Source: Frondihabitans sucicola
GTDB lineage: Bacteria; Actinomycetota; Actinomycetes; Actinomycetales; Microbacteriaceae
Direction of reading: 5' to 3'
NCBI RefSeq assembly: GCF_030296615.1
Contig: NZ_AP027732.1
Coordinates: 1,302,001 to 1,366,000 of the forward strand
Length of the DNA: 64,000 nucleotides
The notes below the pieces were generated by a model that made no database searches, had not been told where the DNA came from, and was given only the letters and a program-made list of their open reading frames with translations. Positions 9,401 through 18,670 of this stretch are shown here, piece after piece; position 1 is the first letter of the stretch; the number at the start of each line of letters is the position of its first letter. The translations under genes and the position numbers were made by a program.

Positions 9401-10186
9401 GTGGAAATCATCATCCTCCCCACCCCGGAAGACGTCGGCCGCGTCGCCGCCGATCTCATCTCCTCGGTCGTGAAGGCCAAGCCGACGGCCGTCCTGGGCC
9501 TCGCGACGGGGTCGTCCCCGCTCGACATCTACCACTCGCTCGCTACGAGGGTGGCCGCGGGCGAGCTGGACGTCTCGCAGGCCTCCGGCTTCGCGCTCGA
9601 CGAGTACGTCGGAATCCCGCTCGAGCACCCGGAGTCCTACGCCGCGGTGATCGCGCGCGACGTCGTCGGCCCGCTCGGCATGGACCCCGCGAAGGTCCGG
9701 GTGCCGGACGGACGCGCCCTCGACATCGAGGCGGCGACGGCCGAGTACGACGCGGCGATCGCGGCCGCGGGCGGGGTCGACATCCAGATCCTCGGAATCG
9801 GTGCGAACGGGCACATCGGCTTCAACGAGCCCACGTCGTCGTTCGCGTCGCGGACGCGCATCAAGACCCTCGCCCCGGAGACCCGTGCGGCGAACGCTCG
9901 GTTCTTCGACGATCCCGCCGACGTGCCGACGCACTGCCTGACGCAGGGGCTCGGCACGATCCTGGACGCCCACCGTGTGGTCCTGGTCGCGCAGGGCGCG
10001 GGAAAGGCTGCGGCGATCGCCGCAGCGGTGGAGGGCCCGCTGTCGGCGATGTGCCCGGGATCGGCGCTGCAGCTGCACCAGCACGCGACCATCGTCATCG
10101 ACGAGGCGGCAGCCGCCGAGTTGACGCTGTCGGAGTACTACAAGTACACGTACGCGAACAAGCCGGCTTTCCAGCGGTTCGAGTGA
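9401..10186 (+). CDS. nagB: Glucosamine-6-phosphate deaminase
   Basis: Converts glucosamine 6-phosphate to fructose 6-phosphate and ammonia, the last step that feeds GlcNAc into glycolysis. It has 261 residues, the usual length. Motifs are LATGSSPLDIYHSL (phosphate loop), ALDEYVG with the catalytic Asp, and GIGANGHIGFNEP with the catalytic His. It starts with GTG 9401, nine bases after the hexosaminidase, and overlaps the next start by four bases. Its partner NagA is encoded at 27.1 kb. Confidence 0.96.
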   Translation: MEIIILPTPEDVGRVAADLISSVVKAKPTAVLGLATGSSPLDIYHSLATRVAAGELDVSQASGFALDEYVGIPLEHPESYAAVIARDVVGPLGMDPAKVRVPDGRALDIEAATAEYDAAIAAAGGVDIQILGIGANGHIGFNEPTSSFASRTRIKTLAPETRAANARFFDDPADVPTHCLTQGLGTILDAHRVVLVAQGAGKAAAIAAAVEGPLSAMCPGSALQLHQHATIVIDEAAAAELTLSEYYKYTYANKPAFQRFE

Positions 10187-11756
10187 CCTCCGGCTCGTTC
10201 CTCCTGCGGGGCGGCCTCGTCCACGACGGCACCGGTGCGCCGCCGGTCGCGGTCGACGTCGTCGTGCGCGAGGGGATCGTGTCGGAGGTCGGGCCCGGCC
10301 GCGGTGTCGCGCCGGACGGCGAGAGGAGGTCGTCGATGCCCGCGGCCTCGAGATCCTGCCCGGTTTCGTCGACGTGCACTCGCACGACGACGCGGCACTC
10401 TTCCGGCCGGGTGGGCTTGCGCCGAAGCTCGGGCAGGGCGTCACGACGAGTGTGATCGGCAACTGCGGCCTCGGCGTCGCCCCGTCGGCGGCCGCGCTGC
10501 TCGACTCGGCGGGCCCCGTCCTCGGGGCCTTCCCCGACGACCACTGGGTGAGCTTCGGCAGCTACCTGACCACCGTCGCGGCGGAAGCGCGCGCGGTCAA
10601 CACCGTTGCGCTGGTGCCGCACGCGCCCCTGCGGATCGCCGCCATGGGCGCGGCGCGGCGCCCCGCCACGCCAGCGGAGTCGGAGCGCATGGCGGGAATC
10701 GCCTCCGACGCTCTCGACGCCGGAGCCGCAGGCATCTCCCTCGGCCTGATGTACTCGCCCGGTGACGCGGCCGAACGGCCCGAGCTGCTGGCGCTCGCGC
10801 GCGCAGTGGCCGCCCACGACCGGCTGCTCGTCGCGCACATCCGCAACGAGGCCGATCACCTCCGCGCCTCGATCGACGAACTTGCCGGCCTCGGCCGCGA
10901 GGCGGGCGCCGCCGTCCACGTCAGCCACCTCAAGGTCACCGGGCCGAGGAACGCCGGCTCGATGCCCGGCATCATCGACCACCTCGAGGGCCTCCGAGCG
11001 AGCGGCCTCGACATCACCGCCGACGTCTACCCGTACGACGCCGGCTCGACGACGGTGGTGTCGCTGTTCCCACCGTGGGCGCAAGAGGGCGGCGCCGAGG
11101 GGCTGCTCGGGCGCCTCCGCGACGTCGACAACCGGGCGGAGGTGCTGGCGAGCCTGACCGCGCCGTGGACCGACACCACGCTCGAGAACCAGTGGGCCGC
11201 GATCGGGCCGGAGAAGATCGTGGTCGTGGGGTTCGACGATCCTGCCCTCTCGGATTTGGAGGGGCTCACCGTCGCCGAGGTGGCGGTCGCGCGCGACCAG
11301 CAGCCCCTCGAGGCGCTGGCGGACCTCGTCCTGCTGACGTCGGCTCAGCTGACCGTGATCCTGTTCCACACCGACCTCGAGGGGATGAAGACCGCCCTCG
11401 CCTGGCCGCACACCCTGGTCGGCAGCGACGGCCTCCCGCGCGAGAACGGCACGGTTCACCCGCGCCTGTTCGGCACGTTCTCGCGGGCGCTGACGCTGGG
11501 GGTTCTGCCGCGGGGCGAGATGATCCGGAAGATGACGCAGGATGCCGCCCTCCGCTTCGGCATCGCCGGTCGCGGCCGGATCGCACCGGGTTTCGCGGCC
11601 GACCTGCAACTCGTCGATGCGGGCGCTTACGCCGACCGGGCCACGTTCGCGTCGCCCCGACTGTCCCCCGCCGGCCTCGTCACCACCTACGTCAACGGGG
11701 TTCGGGCCGACGTCGCGCCGGCCGGGCTGTTCCTGCCCGCAGGCACGTCCCGCTAG
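10183..11756 (+). pseudogene. D-aminoacylase / N-acyl-D-amino-acid deacylase-family amidohydrolase, frameshifted
   Basis: A metal-dependent amidohydrolase of about 523 residues that would cleave N-acyl-D-amino acids or related amides. The start GTG 10183 overlaps the nagB stop. The N-terminus (SGSFLLRGGLVHDGTG) reads in one frame to the gagaggagg stretch at 10321-10329; the protein then continues one base out of frame as VVDARGLEILPGFVDVHSHDD, which contains the metal-binding HSHDD. One missing base explains the break. The rest carries AHIRNEADHL, HVSHLKVTG and GSDGLPRENG. Everything after the break is conserved without stops, so the lesion is recent or a sequencing error. It ends at a convergent repeat element. 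Confidence 0.85.
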
Positions 11757-11890
11757 TCGCCCGCCTCGTCCCCTCGTCCCCTCGCCGCCGCGCCGCGCCT
11801 CGCCTCCTCCTGCCACCCGCCGCGTCTTCCGGCCCGCCAGCCCCGTCGGCCCCGTCGGCCCTGCCGTTCCCTCCCGTTCCCAGCCGTTCC

Positions 11891-11979
11891 CTCCCGAAAT
11901 CGAAGGGGATTTTCGGCGGATGCCCCCTCCTGGCGCAGAAAATGGCGGCGGGACGCGGAATCCCCTTCGATTTCGGGAG
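11891..11979. repeat. Inverted-repeat element, copy B (convergent amidohydrolase / NmrA gap)
   Basis: The arms are CTCCCGAAATCGAAGGGGATT (from 11891) and AATCCCCTTCGATTTCGGGAG (11959-11979). The pairing extends outward into a C/T-rich left flank and a G/A-rich right flank (about 11980-12050). The whole 302-base gap 11757-12058 contains no gene, only this element and low-complexity sequence. Confidence 0.88.
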
Positions 11980-12058
11980 GGAGGAGGGCAGGGGAGGGGG
12001 AGGGGAGGGCAGGGGGAGAGGGCAGGGGAGGGGGAGCTGGGTGGCGGGCGGGAGCCGG

Positions 12059-12919
12059 CTAGTGGGCGACAGGCGCAGGCGCAGCGAGCAGGTCGCGCAC
12101 CGACTGCGGCTCGCGGCCGAGCAGGGTGCCGAGCAGCGGGTCGGTGCCTCGGAAGTAGCCGCCGGCAGCAGCCTGGTACATGCCGAGCATGAAGCGGGCG
12201 CCGGCTTCCTGGCCCGCGGCGGCCTGCGCGGCGATCCACGCGTCTTCGCCGAGGACCTCGAAGCCGATCTCGCGACCGGCCACCTCGGAGGCGATCGCGG
12301 TGACCTCGGCGAAGGTCGGAGCGGCGTTCGCCGTGAGTGTCGTCGGGCCGTCGTAGGCGCCGTCGGAGGCCAGGATCACGGCGGCTGCCTCGGCGGCGTC
12401 GCCACGCGACGTCCACGACACGGGGCCGTCGGCGGGCACGGCGACGACTCCCGTCTCGCGCCACGGGCCGAGCAGCCAGTTCAGGCTGTGCGCGTAGAAG
12501 CCGTTGCGGAGAGACGTCCAGGCGACGCCGGACGCGGCGAGCACCTGCTCGGTCTCGTAGTGGCTCTTACCGGGCCCGAACGGAGAGTCGGGTGCTGCAC
12601 CCTGGTGACTCGTGTACAGGATGCGCCCGACCCCGGCTGCGACGGCAGCCTCGATCGCGACGGTGTGGAGAGCCAGGTGATCGGCAGCGGGATCGCTCGA
12701 CGATACGAGCAGGAGCTGGTCGGCGCCCTCGAAGGCGGCGGGGAGCGACGCGGCGTCGGCGTAGTCGCCCTGGCGGACGGCGACGCCCCGACCGGCGAAG
12801 CGCTGGGCCTTGGCCGTGTCGCGGGCGACGACGACGATCTCGCTCGCCGGGGTGGTCTTCAGCAGGTGGTCGACGGTGGCGCCGTTGAGCGCGCCGGTCG
12901 CTCCGGTGACGATGATCAT
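12059..12919 (-). CDS. NmrA-family NAD(P)-binding oxidoreductase (quinone oxidoreductase-like)
   Basis: A 286-residue Rossmann-fold protein starting MIIVTGATGALNGATV, which holds the dinucleotide-binding glycine motif. The length and the segments LLLVSSSDPAADH and YTSHQGAAPDSPFGPGKSHYETE match the NmrA / QorB-type quinone reductases. It probably reduces quinones or senses redox through NADPH. It is divergent from a TetR regulator with 86 bases between them, a typical repressor-target pair for electrophile or quinone stress. The substrate is unknown. Confidence 0.87.
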   Translation of the reverse strand: MIIVTGATGALNGATVDHLLKTTPASEIVVVARDTAKAQRFAGRGVAVRQGDYADAASLPAAFEGADQLLLVSSSDPAADHLALHTVAIEAAVAAGVGRILYTSHQGAAPDSPFGPGKSHYETEQVLAASGVAWTSLRNGFYAHSLNWLLGPWRETGVVAVPADGPVSWTSRGDAAEAAAVILASDGAYDGPTTLTANAAPTFAEVTAIASEVAGREIGFEVLGEDAWIAAQAAAGQEAGARFMLGMYQAAAGGYFRGTDPLLGTLLGREPQSVRDLLAAPAPVAH

Positions 12920-12972
12920 GAAAAGCCCTTCGTTGTTATCGATGAAATCAAAATCAGATTAGCATTGGAAAC

Positions 12973-12996
12973 ATAACGTTAGCAAGAATGCGTTAT
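12973..12996. promoter_or_regulatory. TetR operator-like dyad
   Basis: ATAACG (12973-12978) and CGTTAT (12991-12996) form an inverted repeat in the 86-base divergent region between the NmrA-family gene and the TetR gene, just before the TetR start. Its position fits repression of both genes. Binding by this TetR is inferred. Confidence 0.5.
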
Positions 12997-13005
12997 CGTT
13001 GATTC

Positions 13006-13728
13006 GTGAGCGCGACGATCCGACGAGAAGCACCGGCCGACAACCGTTCCCGCATCATCGCCGCGGCCGCTCGTCTGCTCCACGAGGAGGGTCCGGCAGC
13101 GGTCACCACTCGGGCCGTGGCGCACGGCGCCGGTGTCCAAGCCCCCACCATCTACCGCCTGTTCGGCGACAAGGACGGTCTTCTCGAGGCCGTGGCCGAG
13201 CACGTGATGGCCGACTTCGTCTCGGCGAAGGCCGCGATCGTCGAAGCGGCGTCCGCCGACAACGTCGATCCCCTCGACGACCTGCGCGCCGGCTGGCAGA
13301 CGCAGATCGACTTCGGCGTGGCGAACCCGGCCCTCTTCCGATTGCTCAGCGACCCGGCTCGAGTGCTCGGTTCGCCCGCAGCCCGGTCGGGAAGACGTGT
13401 TCTCGAGGCGAGGGTCCACCGACTCGCCCTGGTCGGGCGTCTGCGCGTCACCGAGGAGCGCGCCGTCGGCCTCATTCAGGCGGCCGGAACCGGAGCGATC
13501 CAGGTGCTGCTCACCACGCCCGTCGAGGAGCGCGACGCGGGTCTCGCCGACGGGCTGTTCGATGCCGTTCTGGCGCAGATCCTGACCGACGCTCCCGAGC
13601 GGGCCGAGGCCGGGCCGCTCACGGCCGCGGTGGCCTTCCGGGCCGTCGCTCCGCAGCTCGATGTGCTCAGCGGCGCCGAACGAGCTCTGCTCGTCGACTG
13701 GCTGGACCGCGCGATCGCCGTCCTGTAG
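13006..13728 (+). CDS. TetR-family transcriptional regulator
   Basis: A 240-residue regulator. An N-terminal helix-turn-helix at about residues 15-60 (RIIAAAARLLHEEGPAAV, then QAPTIYRLFGDKDGLLEAV) is followed by an all-helical ligand domain. The start codon is GTG 13006 with no strong ribosome site, only ten bases after the dyad, so the message may be near leaderless. It probably represses itself and the divergent NmrA-type reductase; the ligand is unknown. Confidence 0.9.
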   Translation: MSATIRREAPADNRSRIIAAAARLLHEEGPAAVTTRAVAHGAGVQAPTIYRLFGDKDGLLEAVAEHVMADFVSAKAAIVEAASADNVDPLDDLRAGWQTQIDFGVANPALFRLLSDPARVLGSPAARSGRRVLEARVHRLALVGRLRVTEERAVGLIQAAGTGAIQVLLTTPVEERDAGLADGLFDAVLAQILTDAPERAEAGPLTAAVAFRAVAPQLDVLSGAERALLVDWLDRAIAVL

Positions 13729-13790
13729 CCGGGCTGCCGCCTGCGGCCTGCCGCCTGCCTCCCGCGCGTCGGCCGGACTGCAGCCGCCTG

Positions 13791-13959
13791 CCGCAAAACG
13801 TCTCGCGGACAACTAGACGTGCCGCGGCCGGTAGGGATGTCCGCAAAACGTCTCGCGGGCAGGAGCGCCTCGTCGCGGCCGGTAGGGATGTCCGCAAAAC
13901 GTCTCGCGGACAACTAGACGTGCCGCGGCCGGTCGGGATGTCCGCAAGACGTCTTGCGG
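13791..13959. repeat. Array of four 18-bp palindromes at about 50-bp spacing
   Basis: Palindromes lie at 13791-13808, 13841-13858, 13892-13909 and 13942-13959. The first three read CCGCAAAACGTCTCGCGG; the fourth, CCGCAAGACGTCTTGCGG, is a perfect palindrome. The 32-33 base intervals are near copies of one another (shared GCGGCCGGTAGGGATGT), so this is a tandem duplication and not a CRISPR. It fills the gap between the convergent TetR and deaminase genes (13729-14002). It may be a terminator or a protein-binding array. Confidence 0.85.
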
Positions 13960-14002
13960 CAGCGCGGCCCGGCCCGCCCCGGCCCGCCCCCGACCCCGCG
14001 CC

Positions 14003-15278
14003 TCAGAACCGCGTGACGATCCGACCGTCCGCGACGGGCAGCGCGCCCGCCTGTCCGCGACCGTCCGCGATGGTCGCGATCTCGGACCACTTGTCGATGG
14101 TCGTGCAGGGATGAGAGATGCCGAGCCGCACCAGATCGCCGACGGCGAGCGTCGACTCGGCGGGCAGCCGCAGGAACGCGTGCTGGTCGTTGAGGCCCGT
14201 GACGACGGAGCCGTCGACGGAACCGGGGATCCTGCTCGCCCCGGCCTGCGGCGCTCCCGGCGAGGTGCGATACGCCTCGATCGGCAGCGGCACCCTCGTC
14301 GTCCGCGGTGTCGCGGCGACCGACGTTCAGCAGCGCCAGGGTCGGTTCCGGCCGTGAGATCACACTCGCCCAGAGGTCGAGCGCGGGCAGGAAACGCTCG
14401 GTCGCGGCCGTGCGGCCGAATGGCGTGAGCCGCCGGTAGAGATCGTGGTCGTGGGTCACGTAGGCGCCCGAGCGGAGCACGACGCGTGTCCGCACGCCGC
14501 GCTGGCCGAACGGATCGTGCCGGAAGCCCAGCGCTTCGACCACGCGGTCGAAGTAGACGCTGCCGCCCGCGGTGAGGACGACGTCTCCGCCTCGCTCGAG
14601 CCAGTCGGCGAACCAGACGCCGTCGAGGACATCGCGGAACTCGATGAGGGTCGCCAGGTAGTCGTCGATCAGGCGAAGGGCGGCAGGATCCGTCGCGTGG
14701 CTGAGCGCGCCCTCGTACCCCGCGACGCCCGCGAGCACGAGGGTGTCGGCGTCCTGCACGGCTGCGGCCACCGCGAGCGCCGACTCGATCGAGCGAGCAC
14801 CCGTGCGCCCACCCGGGGCACCCAGTTCGACCAGGATCGGCAACTGGCGCTCGGCCCCCGCCGCACCCAGCGCCTCGTCGACGAGCCGCACGGCCGCCAC
14901 CGAGTCGACCCACATGAGCACCTCGCAGCCCGGTTCCGCGAGCCGCGCCAGGGCCGCACCCGAGAACGTCGTACCGGCCAGGATCACGTTGCGAACGCCC
15001 GCCTCGCGTGCGATTTCGGCCTGGTACGCGGTGGCGACGGTGATGCCCCAGGCGCCGGCGTCGAGCTGGCGCTGCCAGATCTCGGGAGCCATGGTCGTCT
15101 TGCCGTGCGGTGCCAGGTCGACGCCCGATTCGCGACACCACGTCGCCATCGTCTGGATGTTGTGGTCGAGCACCGTGGAGTCGATCGTCAGGATCGGCGT
15201 CGGCAGCTCTTCGAGCGGGATCGGCCAGGGACGCCTGGTGAACGCGATCTTGGTCGACGTCTCCGTGCTGGTGGTCAT
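14003..15278 (-). pseudogene. DSD1-type PLP-dependent amino acid deaminase / aldolase, frameshifted
   Basis: About 425 residues with an alanine-racemase-like N-terminal barrel (PTPILTIDSTVLDHNI, then the PLP-lysine region APHGKTTMAPEIW) and a D-serine-dehydratase-like C-terminal domain. The family deaminates or cleaves D-amino acids such as D-serine or D-threonine. The start ATG 15278 has GGAG ten bases upstream. The frame breaks at the CCC run 14293-14295; an extra base there explains it, and the C-terminal part (MPLPIEAYRTSPG onward) is intact in the next frame. It is divergent from ridA, whose product clears the enamines such enzymes release. Confidence 0.85.
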
Positions 15279-15359
15279 GATCTCTGTCTCCTGCCTGGAA
15301 CGGGGTGCAGTACCGTCTCCGTAGGCCGCCTGTGATCGTCCCGCGCGGTGAGAGAAAGA

Positions 15360-15782
15360 ATGGACCCCTCCATGACCGACAGCAAGACCCCCGTCGTCAC
15401 CGACGGCGCCCCGACACCCATGACGACATTCTCGCAGGGTGTGCAGAAGAGCGGCTTCCTGTCGGTGTCCGGGCAGGGCCCGCAGGATCCTGCGACGGGG
15501 GCCTACCTGTTCCCGGGTGATCTGACGTCGCAGACGATCCGCACCCTCGACAACGTCAAGGCCATCGTCGAGGGCGCCGGCGGAACCTTCGAAGACGTCC
15601 TCTCGCTCCGCGTGTTCCTCACGCAGCGCAGCGACTTCGCCGAGATGAACGCCGCGTACGCCGAGTACATCACTGCCAACGTGCCGTCCGGCGCCTACCC
15701 GACGCGCACCACGGTCTTCGTCGAGCTGCCCAACGAGGCGATGCTCGTCGAGATCGACGCCCTGGCCGTCCTCGATCGCTAG
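15360..15782 (+). CDS. RidA-family reactive intermediate deaminase
   Basis: About 140 residues of the YjgF/YER057c/UK114 fold. RidA proteins hydrolyse the enamine/imine intermediates made by PLP-dependent dehydratases. Conserved features are FLSVSGQGPQDPATG, NVKAIVEGAGGTFEDVL and VELPNEAMLVEID; the usual C-terminal arginine of the RidA active site is seen only loosely (YPTRTTV). Its position divergent from the D-amino-acid deaminase supports that role. ATG 15360 follows GAGAG at a good distance; ATG 15372 is an alternative. Confidence 0.9.
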   Translation: MDPSMTDSKTPVVTDGAPTPMTTFSQGVQKSGFLSVSGQGPQDPATGAYLFPGDLTSQTIRTLDNVKAIVEGAGGTFEDVLSLRVFLTQRSDFAEMNAAYAEYITANVPSGAYPTRTTVFVELPNEAMLVEIDALAVLDR

Positions 15783-16648
15783 CGCCGGGAGCCGACTCGG
15801 GCGTTCGCCGCGAGCCAGTGCGCGACGCCGTCGGCCGCGTTCGACTCGATGACGCCGGTGGCTCGGGCCTTCACCTCGGGGCCTGCGTTGGCGACGGCGT
15901 ACGACTCGTCGGCCGCGGCGAACATGCTGAGGTCGTTGCGGTTGTCGCCGAAGCAGACGACGCGGTCGGCGCCGGTGAGGCGACGGAGGTCGGCGATCCC
16001 GTCGCCCTTCGTGGCGCCGGGTGCTGCCAGTTCCAGCCAGAACACGCCCGGCAGGTACGTCTCCTCCTGCAGGCTGACAGCGACCTCGCCGGCGAACTCG
16101 CTCCGCAGCACGTCGACGACGGGCCGGAGCTCGTCCTCGGGAGCGATGGCCACGATCGAGAAGGTGCCGTCGCGCCGGAGCTCGTGCGCGTGACCCACCG
16201 GACGGAACCGCGGATCCTGCCCTCGATCGCCGAGGTACCAGGCGATGCCGGGGCTCTCCGATCCGGCGACCCACCCGACCGTGTCGGCGTGCAACGCTCC
16301 GGAGGCGTCGGTGTCGACGGCATCGACGGAGTACACCAGGGGCGCGACTCCGAGGCGGCCGAAGGCTCCGAGCACCCGGTCGACGAGCGCAGGATTCAGG
16401 ACCCGTTCGACGAGCGTCACGCCCGTCGCCAGCTCGACGACGAACGCGCCGCCGTAGACGACTGCGGGCCCCCGGAGATCGAGGCCCCCGGTCACTCGGC
16501 GCAGGGACACGAGCGAACGTGCCGTTGCGACGGTGATGGCCACGCCGTCCTGCACGAGGTCGTTGAGGGTCTCCCGCGTGAACTCGCTGGGGCGCGCGTC
16601 CGGCCCGAGGAGGGTGCCGTCGAGGTCGCAGACGTAGAGGGTGGTCAC
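15779..16648 (-). CDS. Cof-type HAD-superfamily phosphatase
   Basis: A 289-residue cytosolic phosphatase. Motif I is VCDLDGTLLGPDA at the N-terminus with the nucleophile Asp, a C2 cap domain occupies about residues 80-200, and motif IV is CFGDNRNDLSMFAAAD. Cof-type HADs dephosphorylate sugar phosphates or nucleotides; the substrate cannot be told. The start GTG 16648 puts motif I right at the N-terminus; the frame is open further upstream but without family similarity. It converges on ridA with a four-base overlap. Confidence 0.9.
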   Translation of the reverse strand: MTTLYVCDLDGTLLGPDARPSEFTRETLNDLVQDGVAITVATARSLVSLRRVTGGLDLRGPAVVYGGAFVVELATGVTLVERVLNPALVDRVLGAFGRLGVAPLVYSVDAVDTDASGALHADTVGWVAGSESPGIAWYLGDRGQDPRFRPVGHAHELRRDGTFSIVAIAPEDELRPVVDVLRSEFAGEVAVSLQEETYLPGVFWLELAAPGATKGDGIADLRRLTGADRVVCFGDNRNDLSMFAAADESYAVANAGPEVKARATGVIESNAADGVAHWLAANARVGSRR

Positions 16649-16807
16649 GGGACCATTCTGCGCGCGCCGGGTCGGGTGCCCGCTGCCCCCAGTTCGCGTC
16701 GAGGCGTCCACCGGTCGCTGCCCGGCTGAATCGACCCTTGACGCGGTGCTTGTTTTTTGCAAGTGTTAGCCATCTCATCAACCCGCTCACTCGATTTGGA
16801 GACTGCG

Positions 16808-17242
16808 ATGCCCTCGATGTTCGTCAACCTGCCGGTGACCGACCTGGATCGCGCGAAGGAGTTCTACACCGCGCTCGGGTTCACCATCAATCCGCTCTTC
16901 ACCGACCACAACGCCGCGTGCGTCGTCGTCGAAGACGACCACAACTACTTCATGATCCTCACCCGCGAGTACTTCCAGACGTTCACCGACCTCCCGATCG
17001 GCGACCCGTCCGTGGCGCCCTCGGTGTCGACGGCGATCTTCCTCGACTCGCGCGAGGACGTCGACGCCGCGACAGAGAACGGCCTGGGGGCGGGTGGGTC
17101 GGAGCCTCGTCCGGCCTCCGACTACGGCTTCATGTACCAGCGGCAGCTCACCGACCCCGACGGCAACATCATCGAGTTCGGGTGGATGAACCCGGCAGCC
17201 GCCGAACAGGGCCCGGACGCCTTCGCAGCCCAGCAGAGCTGA
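16808..17242 (+). CDS. VOC-family (glyoxalase/bleomycin resistance-like) protein
   Basis: A 144-residue protein with the VOC fold: MFVNLPVTDLDRAKEFYTAL at the start and LTDPDGNIIEFGWM at the end, the latter holding the usual metal-ligand Glu. VOC proteins bind metal and act on small electrophiles, antibiotics or ring substrates; the reaction here is unknown. ATG 16808 has GGAGA about five bases upstream. The HxlR regulator follows six bases later, so the two are co-transcribed. Confidence 0.87.
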   Translation: MPSMFVNLPVTDLDRAKEFYTALGFTINPLFTDHNAACVVVEDDHNYFMILTREYFQTFTDLPIGDPSVAPSVSTAIFLDSREDVDAATENGLGAGGSEPRPASDYGFMYQRQLTDPDGNIIEFGWMNPAAAEQGPDAFAAQQS

Positions 17243-17248
17243 GGGGCG

Positions 17249-17890
17249 ATGGCGGTCCGCGACTACGGGCAGTACGGCGCCCTCACGCAGGCGGTCGAGC
17301 TCGTCGGTGAGCGCTGGGCGCTCCTGATCATTCGCGATCTGCTGGTCGGTCCGCGCCGCTACGGCGAGTTGGCGGCGGGCCTGCCCCGCATCCCGACGAA
17401 CGTCCTTGCGACGCGCCTCAAAGAACTCCAGGCGGCCGGGATCATCCACCGGATGCCGCGTTCGCGCGTCATCGTCTACGAGCTCACGCCGTACGGTCGC
17501 GAACTCGAGCCCGTCGTGCTCGCCCTCGGTGCCTGGGGCTTCAAGAAGCTCGGAGATCAGCGCGACGAGCAGATCATCACCCCCGACTCGATGACCATGG
17601 ACCTCCGCACCGCGTTCCGGGCTCAGGTCGCGGCCGATCTCCCGGCGACGGCCTACTCGGCGCGCCTGGGGGCCGCCGAACTCCTCATCCGGGTGGCCGG
17701 CCCCGAGCTGGAGGTGTCGCGCGGTGACGGGCCGGCCGACCTCACCTTTGCGGCCGGCCCGGGGTTCCGCCGTGTGATCTCGGGCGAGCTCGCCCCGGAT
17801 CGGGCGATCGGGAGCGGCGTCGTGGAGGTCCTCGGCGGGCGGCACGACCTCCTCGACCGTTTCGCGCGCACGTTCCATCTGGCGGCGTGA
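17249..17890 (+). CDS. HxlR-family winged-helix transcriptional regulator
   Basis: A 213-residue protein. The N-terminal 100 residues are an HxlR winged helix (VELVGERWALLIIRDLLVG, then RIPTNVLATRLKELQAAGI). The C-terminal half, about 110 residues, is longer than a minimal HxlR protein and of the kind predicted to bind a ligand. HxlR regulators often respond to aldehydes, quinones or oxidants, consistent with the VOC gene in the same operon. Confidence 0.88.
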   Translation: MAVRDYGQYGALTQAVELVGERWALLIIRDLLVGPRRYGELAAGLPRIPTNVLATRLKELQAAGIIHRMPRSRVIVYELTPYGRELEPVVLALGAWGFKKLGDQRDEQIITPDSMTMDLRTAFRAQVAADLPATAYSARLGAAELLIRVAGPELEVSRGDGPADLTFAAGPGFRRVISGELAPDRAIGSGVVEVLGGRHDLLDRFARTFHLAA

Positions 17891-17929
17891 GTCCGACGGC
17901 TATGACGAGGCGAAGGGGCCGCCGACCGC

Positions 17930-18544
17930 TCAGCGGCCGGAGACGATGACGGTCTGACGCGACCAGGCGGCGGAGTCGAGCTGTTCGACCATGAAGCGCG
18001 CGACGTCGGCGCGCGACACCCGGCCGACGCCGGCGAAGCTCTCGACCGCAAGGATCCGACCCGTCGGCGGCGTGTTGGTCAAACGCGTCGGATAGACCAG
18101 GGTCCAGTCGAGGTTCGACGCGCGCACGGCTGCGTCGGCCACCTCCTTGGCCGAGTAGACCCGCCCGAGCATCGTCGAGAAGAAGGCCCGCTGGGAGGCG
18201 TTCGCGCCGTCGCGCGTCTCGCCGACCCCGAAGGCGGAGCACACGATGAGGCGCTCGATGCCGACCTTCTCCGCTTCGGGCACCAGGATCGCGGTCGAGG
18301 CGGCTTCCACGGGATGCGTCAGGCTCCGGGAGCCGAGCGCGTTCAGAACGGCCTGTTGCCCGTCCAGAGCCGCTCGCACGTCGACGGTGTTCGTCGCGTC
18401 TCCGGTGAGCGAACGGATGCCCTCGATCGTGCCGAGCTTGGTCGGATCGCGCACCAGTGCGGTCACCTCGTGCCCGGCGGAGATCGCCTGCTCGAGGACG
18501 TGCCTGCCCGTCCCGCCCGTTGCTCCCAGAACCAGAACTCTCAT
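17930..18544 (-). CDS. NAD(P)-binding short-chain oxidoreductase-like protein
   Basis: A 204-residue protein with MRVLVLGATGGTGRHVLEQA, the NAD(P)-binding glycine motif of the atypical SDR / BVR-B-like family. Other conserved pieces are AVLNALGSRSL and LIVCSAFGVGETRD. Activity is unknown; relatives reduce flavins, quinones or biliverdin. It converges on the HxlR gene with 39 bases between and is divergent from the ROK regulator at 18.67 kb. Confidence 0.85.
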   Translation of the reverse strand: MRVLVLGATGGTGRHVLEQAISAGHEVTALVRDPTKLGTIEGIRSLTGDATNTVDVRAALDGQQAVLNALGSRSLTHPVEAASTAILVPEAEKVGIERLIVCSAFGVGETRDGANASQRAFFSTMLGRVYSAKEVADAAVRASNLDWTLVYPTRLTNTPPTGRILAVESFAGVGRVSRADVARFMVEQLDSAAWSRQTVIVSGR

Positions 18545-18631
18545 GGGTGTAGCCAACCACTCCGGCGGAGGCCGGTCCCGACGGCTGGCGTCCCGGCGAG
18601 TCCACCGCCACATGTTTCCGATCTGTAAACA

Positions 18632-18652
18632 AACCTTTCAGTTAAGAAGGTT
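18632..18652. promoter_or_regulatory. Operator-like dyad upstream of second ROK repressor
   Basis: AACCTT (18632-18637) and AAGGTT (18647-18652) form an inverted repeat with a 9-base AT-rich centre. A TATTAC box follows at 18656-18661 and the ATG is at 18671, so transcription probably begins at or very near the start codon. It is a candidate site for autoregulation by the ROK repressor. Confidence 0.5.
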
Positions 18653-18670
18653 GTCTATTACAGTCGTGGC

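Noticed and set aside
11980..12058. Polypurine tract as a regulatory triplex site
   Set aside because: The G/A-rich flank of element B is simple low-complexity sequence in a convergent gap and has no promoter nearby.
13791..13959. Possible CRISPR array (regular short palindromic repeats with about 32-base intervals)
   Set aside because: The intervals are near copies of one another and not unique spacers, there are only four repeats, and no cas gene is present. It is a tandem duplication.
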